Of a stretch of 64,000 bases of DNA, positions 58,449 through 64,000 are shown in pieces (position 1 is the stretch's first letter; each line of letters begins with the position of its first letter). A program made the translations under genes and the position numbers. The stretch spans positions 51,044,646-51,108,645 of the forward strand of contig OY804582.1 of assembly GCA_963680875.1 (NCBI GenBank). The letters run 5' to 3'. A model generated the notes under the pieces. That model was not told where the DNA came from. It saw nothing but the letters and a program-made list of their open reading frames with translations, and searched no databases. This stretch comes from Bathymodiolus brooksi. Lineage: Eukaryota; Mollusca; Bivalvia; Mytilida; Modiolidae.

Positions 58449-59390
58449 TGTCAACACTATTAGTTCACTGGGCAATGCTAAGAGTATCAACACTATTAGT
58501 TCACTGGGCAATGCTAAGAGTATCAACACTATTAGTTCACTGGGCAATGCTAAGAGTATCAACACTATTAGTTCACTGGGCAATGCTAAGAGTATCAACA
58601 CTATTAGTTCACTGGGCAATGCTAATATTATCAACACTATTAGTTCACTGGACAATGCTAAGAGTATCAACACTATTAGTTCACTGGGCAATGCTAAGAG
58701 TATCAACACTATTAGTTCACTGGGCAATGCTAAGAGTATCAACACTATTAGTTCACTGGACAATGCTAAGAGTATCAACACTATTAGTTCACTTGGCAAT
58801 GCTAAGAATATCAACACTATTAGTTCACTGGGCAATGCTAAGAGTACCAACACTATTAGTTCACTGGGCAATGCTAAGAGTATCAACACTATTAGTTCAC
58901 CTGGCAATGCTAAGAGTATCAACACTATTAGTTCACTGGGCAATGCTAAGAGTATCAACACTATTAGTTCACTGGACAATGCTAAGAGTATCAACACTAT
59001 TAGTTCACTGGGCAATGCTAAGAGTATCAACACTATTAGTTCACTGGGAAATGCTAAGAGTATCAACACTATTAGTTCACTGGGCAATGCTAAGAGTATC
59101 AACACTATTAGTTCACTGGGCAATGCTAAGAGTGTCAACACTATTAGTTCACTGGGCAATGCTAAGAGTATCAACACTATTAGTTCACTGGACAATGCTA
59201 AGAGTATCAACACTATTAGTTCACTGGGCAATGCTAAGAGTATCAACACTATTAGTTCACTGGGCAATGCTAAGAGTATCAACACTATTAGTTCACTGGA
59301 CAATGCTAAGTGTATCAACACTATTAGTTCACTGGGCAATGCTAAGAGTATCAACAATATTAGTTCACTGGGCAATGCTAAGAGTATCAA
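58449..59390. repeat. 36-bp minisatellite, 26 copies
   Basis: The unit AGTATCAACACTATTAGTTC then ACTGGGCAATGCTAAG repeats with an exact 36-bp period. Because 36 is divisible by three and the unit lacks stops in several frames, frames of 332, 332 and 360 codons stay open on both strands. I consider these by-products. Confidence 0.96.
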
Positions 59391-59452
59391 ATTTGACATA
59401 TTGCCTTTTTTGTTATTGTTACATTGTATTTCTTATTCATGAGTAACTTTAT

Positions 59453-60010
59453 TATACCCCCTGCAAACGTAGTTTGGGGTGGGGGGGTATATAGGAATCG
59501 GTCTGTCTGTCTGTCCGTCCATCTGTATGTCTGCCCGGACCAACTTCCAAATCGTTTGTCCGATTTTCACCAAGCTTTATGGAATTTAAGATCATGATGT
59601 GTGAACTTTGCAGTATAAAGGATTTTATTGACCATTGAGTTTTACCCCTGTTATGCCTCTTTGGACTTAGAAATTTTTAGACAATTCAGTATGCACTTTG
59701 TCATCGCAAATTCTCCTACATGATTAATCAGAAGTTCATGAAACTTTGTACATTGCAAGATCCTAATATGAAGATGTGCACATTAGTAGGATATATCCCA
59801 GTCCATTGAGTTTTACCCCTGTTATGCTTCTTTGGACTTAGAAATTTTGAGACAATTCACCATGCACTTTGTCATAAGTCTCCCACATGCTTAATGAGAT
59901 GTTTGTGAAACTTAGTATATTGCGAGATCCTAATATGAAGATGTGCACATTAGTAGTATATCCTGTTCCATTGAGTTTTTCCAGAGTTATGCCCGTTTGG
60001 ACTTGGAAAT
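59453..60010. repeat. Dispersed repeat with ~190-bp internal duplication
   Basis: It starts ATACCCCCTGCAAACGTAGT and contains GTCTGTCTGTCTGTCCGTCC, then two to three tandem versions of a unit with CCATTGAGTTTTACCCCTGT and TATGCCTCTTTGGACTTAGA. I know this as a common type of repeat in mollusc introns. Pieces recur at 60990-61010 (GGGTCCATTGAGTTTTCCC) after the endonuclease ORF. Confidence 0.75.
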
Positions 60011-60694
60011 TTGATACAATTCACAATACTCAATATTAATTCTTTAATTCCACATACTGCTTGCCTGATTAAAGACAACATTGTACAAAATGCCCATGTT
60101 ACATGCTTACTTGAGACTTGGTTGCTACCAAAAGATGAACATCCACTGTTTTCAACTTTCAATACTTTGCGTAGGGATCGTTATGAAAGCAGTGGTGGTA
60201 AATCAACTACAAGAGGAGGTGGACTTTTAATCTATATTCATTCTGATCTTTATCTTATAACTGAAAGACATGTTCCAAATGTTGACATGGAATATATATA
60301 TATAATCCTAGCACCTGCTGAAAATAAGAAAATTCGTATAGCTCTGTTATTGATTTACAACAATCCAAAAACTGATAAAAACAAATTTGTATATGACATA
60401 GAGAGACTCGTATCAGCTTTACCTTGTGGAATTCCAGCTTTCGTCACAGGAGATTTCAATATAAACATTCTCAAGAAAGCCAGCATTACAAACAAGTGTC
60501 TTCAGCTTATGAACTACTATGGATTTCAAAAAATTATCAAATTACCCACCCATAGAAGAGGAGGTCTTTTAGATCATTTTTATACTAATATTGGATCTGA
60601 ATGTACTGGTATCACATTCAGCACTATTCCAACTTACTACAGTGACCACATGCTGCTTTCTATTGCCATTCCTAAATGGAATATACTGCAATAA
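60011..60694 (+). CDS. Transposon endonuclease ORF (5'-truncated, catalytic motifs intact)
   Basis: An open frame of 227 codons ends at TAA 60694. It has the motifs of an endonuclease/exonuclease/phosphatase domain in order: ILNINSL (6-12), L-L-E-T-W-L (33-38), a G-G-G-L-L-I-Y-I block, V-T-G-D-F-N-I-N (about 145-152), L-D-H-F-Y-T-N and Y-Y-S-D-H-M-L (209-215). All key acidic, Asn and His residues seem present. It has no ATG at the expected start (first codon TTG) and its left edge is a dispersed repeat, so it is 5'-truncated. The stop comes soon after SDH with no reverse transcriptase following. This fits a C-terminal endonuclease of a Helentron-type helicase protein better than a LINE, but a truncated LINE is possible. 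Confidence 0.72.
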   Translation: MIQFTILNINSLIPHTACLIKDNIVQNAHVTCLLETWLLPKDEHPLFSTFNTLRRDRYESSGGKSTTRGGGLLIYIHSDLYLITERHVPNVDMEYIYIILAPAENKKIRIALLLIYNNPKTDKNKFVYDIERLVSALPCGIPAFVTGDFNINILKKASITNKCLQLMNYYGFQKIIKLPTHRRGGLLDHFYTNIGSECTGITFSTIPTYYSDHMLLSIAIPKWNILQ

Positions 60695-61059
60695 GCAATA
60701 TTAACTAGTGTAATTAAATCAGGTACTTTAACATTAACTTTGTTAATTATAAATAACATTTTAAGAAACATTAAATTAAAGTTTGTTTTGTCCTTATTAT
60801 TGATGTCTATCTTGATTTAGTGCATTAAGCAAAATAAATCTGGTCTGACATCTAACAGGACATAATTGAACTTGCAGATTTATTTCATTCATCATATGCT
60901 ATTGACCTTGTAAGTGCAACTCTTCTGGCAGTCTATGAAAGTTTATATGTTGTTAGATCCACACGTGCCGATGTTGAAAGGGTGGGTGGGTCCATTGAGT
61001 TTTCCCAAAATTATGAGTCTAAATGTTGTGTTCCAAATATGTGTTGGCTCAATTAAGAT

Positions 61060-61141
61060 GATGGGGACGCAGGGGTATTAGTCCCGCATAGCGGACAGTT
61101 AAGTTATTCCATTTATGTATCAAAGCGGGACTCCTGCGTCC
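61060..61141. repeat. Hairpin-forming inverted repeat
   Basis: GGGGACGCAGG...AGTCCCGC (61064-61089) pairs with GCGGGACTCCTGCGTCC (61125-61141) around a loop containing GGACAGTTAAGTTATTCC. It could be the 3' end of the mobile element that carries the endonuclease ORF (inference). Confidence 0.65.
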
Positions 61142-61223
61142 AGCAGTACCTCTAGTTTATTTTAGTCCTTCAGAAAAAATAGTAAAAACATAAAACAATA
61201 ATTTGTTGTGTTTTTTTTTAAAG

Positions 61224-61358
61224 TTTCACAGAGTGATTTTATATGAGAGATTACTAAAAGCTTACCCATTCACAAGAGCAAAAATATGGAAAGAAGCTAG
61301 AGTAGATATACCTCCACATGTGAGAGCTCATGTGTGGGCTGCCATATTAGAAGTTGAG
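61224..61358 (+). CDS. TBCK: TBCK coding exon 15 (start of TBC domain)
   Basis: TTTTTTTAAAG|TTTCAC to GTTGAG|GTATGT, 135 nt, encoding [20 protein letters not shown] and [25 protein letters not shown]. This matches human [36 protein letters not shown]. The R-x-x-x-W segment is TBC motif A. Phase 0 on both sides. Confidence 0.97.
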
Positions 61359-62525
61359 GTATGTTTTACCACATGTTAGAGCTCGTGTGTGGGCTGCCAT
61401 ATTAGAAGTTGAGGTATGCTTTACTACATGTTAGAGCTCATGTGTGGGCTGCCATATTAGAACTTGAAGTTGAGGTATGTTTTACCACATGTAAGAGCTC
61501 ATGTGTGGGCTGTCATATTAGAAGTTGTGGTATGTTTTACCACATGTAAGAGCTCATGTGTGGCCTGCCATATTAGAAGTTGAGGTATGTTTTACCACAT
61601 GTTAGAACTCATGTGTGTGAGCTGTCATATTAGAAGTTGAGGTATGTTTTACTACATGTTAGAGCTCATGTTTGGGCTCCATATTAGAAGTTGTGGTATG
61701 TTTTAACACATGTTAGAGCTCATGTGTGGGCTGCCATATTAGAAGTTGAGGTAAGTTTTACTACATGTTAGAGCTCATGTGTGGGCACCCATATTAGAAG
61801 TTGTGGTATGTTTTACCACATGTTAGAGCTCATGTGTGGGCTGCCATATTAGAGGTTGAGGTATGTTTTACTACATGTTAGAGCTCATGTGTGGGCACCC
61901 ATATTAGAAGTTGAGGTATATTTTACTACATGTTAGAGCTCATGTTTTGGCTCCATATTAGAAGTTGAGGTATGTTTTACTACATGTTAGAGCTCATGTG
62001 TGGGCTGCCATATTAGAAGTTGAGGTATGTTTTACTACATGTTAGAGCTCATGTGTGGGCTGCCATATTAGAAGTTGAGGTATGTTTTACTACATGTTAG
62101 AGCTCATGTTTTGGCTCCATATTAGAAGTTGAGGTATGTTTTACTACATGTTAGAGCTCATGTGTGGGCTGCCATATTAGAAGTTGAGGTATATTTTACT
62201 ACATGTTAGAGCTCATGTGTGGGCTGCCATATTAGAAGTTGAGGTATGTTTTACCACATGATAGAGCTCATGTGTGGGCTGCCATATTAAAAGTTGAGAT
62301 ATGTTTTACTACATGTTGGAGCTCATGTGTGGGCTGCCATATTAGAAGTTGAGGTATGTTTTACCACATGTTAGAGCTCATGTGTGGGCTGTCATATTAG
62401 AAGTTGAGGTATGTTTTACCACATGTTAGGGCTCATGTGTGGGCTGCCATATTAGAAGTTGAGCTATGTTTTTTCCACATGTTAGAGCTCATGTGTGGGC
62501 TGCCATTATTGAAGTTGAGGTATAA
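61300..62525 (+). repeat. TBCK: Array of the exon 15 3' end and donor, about 21 extra copies
   Basis: Units of about 54-60 bp (TTTTACCACATGTTAG then AGCTCATGTGTGGGCTGCCA and TATTAGAAGTTGAG|GTATG) repeat downstream of exon 15. Each retains the coding end [12 protein letters not shown] and its GTATG donor. In the copies GTGAGAGC has become GTTAGAGC, placing a TTAG after a pyrimidine-rich stretch, so each copy also has a possible acceptor in front of a 34-nt exon-like segment. Some copies have lost bases (GGCTCCATATT). Confidence 0.93.
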
Positions 62526-62996
62526 CTATATGGCCACATAGTATTCTGCCTTGTATTTACAAACGTTTGTATGCCCAAGTGTAAGCTATGATTTTTAAGT
62601 GTTTATTTTGTTATATTTTTCCAGTCTCTCCACCCCCCCCCCCTTTTATATCTGGTAGTCACATTATACATAGTTGATTAATTACCCAAAGTCAGGAAAA
62701 GCACCAATAACCTGAAAGAATTTTTAAAATTCAAGGAAGAAAGCCTCAAAATTCGATTTTTAGTTATCCAAGGAAAAATATTGTTTCAAATAAAAACTTG
62801 GGTATCTAATTTATAATTTTAGGGCCAACAACATGTTTCTGGAATAACCTTGATTAGGTAGGCTCAACGTCGAAAGATGGGAAAGACAAATAATTTAAAA
62901 GTCTTTGTGATCAAGAAAACCAAAGGAATATCAATGTTATATATCATTTGTTATACAACTTAGTTCTTGTTTACAAACATGTTTATTTATTTACAG

Positions 62997-63059
62997 GGTG
63001 ATATTCATACTTTATACAGTAACATTGATAAAGAAACACCTACATCTACTGATAGACAG
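62997..63059 (+). CDS. TBCK: TBCK coding exon 16
   Basis: TATTTACAG|GGTGAT to AGACAG|GTATAT, 63 nt, encoding GDIHTLYSNIDKETPTSTDR-Q. This matches human [21 protein letters not shown]. Phase 0 on both sides. The next TBC exon is not in the window. Confidence 0.96.
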
Positions 63060-63103
63060 GTATATCAATTTACTTTTAATATTATAACAAATTTTTCAAA
63101 TAC

Positions 63104-63465
63104 ATAGGCATGTTTGAGCACTCATTCAGTGTTCAGGCATGTTAGAGTACTCATCCAGTGTCCAGGCATGGTAGAGCACTCATTTAGTCTCCAGGCATGT
63201 TAGAGCACTCATTTAGTTTCCAGGCAGGATAGAGCACTCATTCAGTCTCCAGGCATGTTAGAGCACTCATTCAGTCTCCAGGCAGGTTAGAGCACTCATT
63301 CAGTCTCCAGGCAGGTTAGAGCACTCATTTAGTCTCCAGGCATGTTAGAGCACTCATTTAGTTTCCAGGCAGGATAGAGCACTCATTCAGTCTCCAGGCA
63401 TGTTAGAGCATTCATTTAGTCTCCAGGCAGGTTAGAGCACTCATTCAGTCTCCAGGCAGGTTATA
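63104..63465. repeat. ~30-bp minisatellite, about 12 copies
   Basis: Units of GGCATGTTAGAGCACTCATT then CAGTCTCCA lie 45 bp after the exon 16 donor. No exon sequence is included. Confidence 0.92.
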
Positions 63466-63632
63466 TAAAAGTTTTAAAACTTTTAAACAAATAAATTTAA
63501 TATAGATAATTATACTTCATTCTATGTTATTCTATTTTAATTTTGATTGAGAAATTTACTTATGTTATACTTAACATTTTTATTTACACTATTTGTCATT
63601 GTAAGCAAGCCTGTCCAATATATAGTATATTG

Positions 63633-63990
63633 GGGAGTGAGTGAGTGATTGTTGATTGTTGTTTAATGACAATTCAGCAATTTTTCAGTTATATCATGGC
63701 AAGAAAAAAATAATTTTCAATGAGATGATGATGAGGTTCGGTTTGTACTAGACCAACACGCTGATTTGGATTTTTATAGTGCTAGCTCACTGAAACAACA
63801 GTCCGCGGGTAGACACGCCGCTCCACTCGGACACATTATTCTGATTCTGAGCCAACCAGTTTTTGTTCTTTCTCCTTAATGCTGTGTGCTTAGCGGAGAA
63901 GCAACAAATACCAATTTCATAATCTTTGGTGGGACCCGACCGGGGCTCGAACCCAAGATCTACCGCACTCACGGCGAGCATTCTAACAAG
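63633..63990 (-). mobile_element. tRNA-derived SINE, copy 3
   Basis: Minus-strand member of the 26343 family. It has a well-kept B-box (complement of GGGCTCGAACCC at 63941-63953) and a tail complementary to GTTTAATGACAATTCAGCAA. A minus-strand open frame at 63787-63981 lies inside it and is not a gene. Confidence 0.9.
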
Positions 63991-64000
63991 TCAAATATGA

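Larger units (their letters stand above)
24371..63059 (+). other. TBCK: TBCK gene (5' and central part, split over 16 coding exons)
   Basis: This is the only host gene recognised. TBCK is a cytoplasmic protein with an N-terminal protein-kinase-like domain, a TBC (Rab GTPase-activating) domain and a C-terminal rhodanese domain. It is linked to mTOR signalling, cell growth and the FERRY endosomal complex in vertebrates. The exons were joined because each has splice sites, codon phases match at 14 of the 15 junctions unambiguously, and the order follows vertebrate TBCK. Landmarks are [46 protein letters not shown] and TPTSTDRQ. The window ends inside the gene shortly after the start of the TBC domain. 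Introns hold SINEs, hAT-like elements and very large minisatellites. Symbol from recognition of the family; no alignment was run. Confidence 0.95.

Noticed and set aside
58317..59446. Three frames of 332-360 codons
   Set aside because: Frames on both strands across the 36-bp array, caused by a period divisible by three. No domain, and start and end are set by the array edges.

Overview
The window is AT-rich animal nuclear DNA dominated by introns, dispersed repeats and minisatellites. No bacterial or organellar genes were seen. tRNA-derived SINEs sharing a 3' domain, hAT-like elements, L1-like LINE remains and repeat families resembling those I know from molluscs suggest a mollusc, most likely a bivalve. 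That assignment is inference.

The one host gene I recognise is TBCK (TBC domain-containing kinase-like protein) on the + strand, from about 24371 to beyond the right end. Sixteen coding exons (24382-63059) were rebuilt from splice sites, codon phase and similarity to vertebrate TBCK as I know it. They cover the whole kinase-like domain, the linker and the start of the TBC (Rab-GAP) domain; the rest of TBC and the rhodanese domain lie outside. The kinase core looks catalytically dead (HRN for HRD, EYG for DFG).

The striking feature is that four TBCK exons are embedded in tandem arrays that copy exon sequence together with its splice sites. Exon 8 (62 nt) occurs in 44 copies, each normally with its own acceptor and donor (35722-39580). 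A 34-40 nt micro-exon 11 occurs in fifteen 60-bp copies (43906-44785). The acceptor and first bases of exon 13 are repeated upstream of it (45925-46740), and the last part and donor of exon 15 are repeated about 21 times downstream (61300-62525). For exons 8 and 11, exon length and spacer length predict that only one copy can enter a productive mRNA, so these may be mutually exclusive exon banks or a very unusual splice-site minisatellite.

Layout. 1-1.8 kb: nothing clear. 1.85-7.45 kb: a ~69-bp minisatellite split by a ~4.6 kb decayed L1-like LINE on the minus strand. 7.45-10.2 kb: AT-rich, one ~61-bp minisatellite. 10.25-11.4 kb: 1.15 kb palindrome made of LINE tail sequence. 13.56-14.6 kb: foldback element with an 8-bp target duplication. 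15-18.2 kb: small hairpins, short tandem repeats and a MITE-like element. 18.2-22.84 kb: 4.6 kb element with ~500-bp terminal inverted repeats containing LINE, zinc-finger and nested foldback sequence. 24.0-64 kb: TBCK, its introns filled with SINEs, hAT-like elements, an endonuclease ORF and large minisatellites of 52, 40, 60 and 36 bp. Long ORFs in those arrays result from repeat length and are not called as genes.
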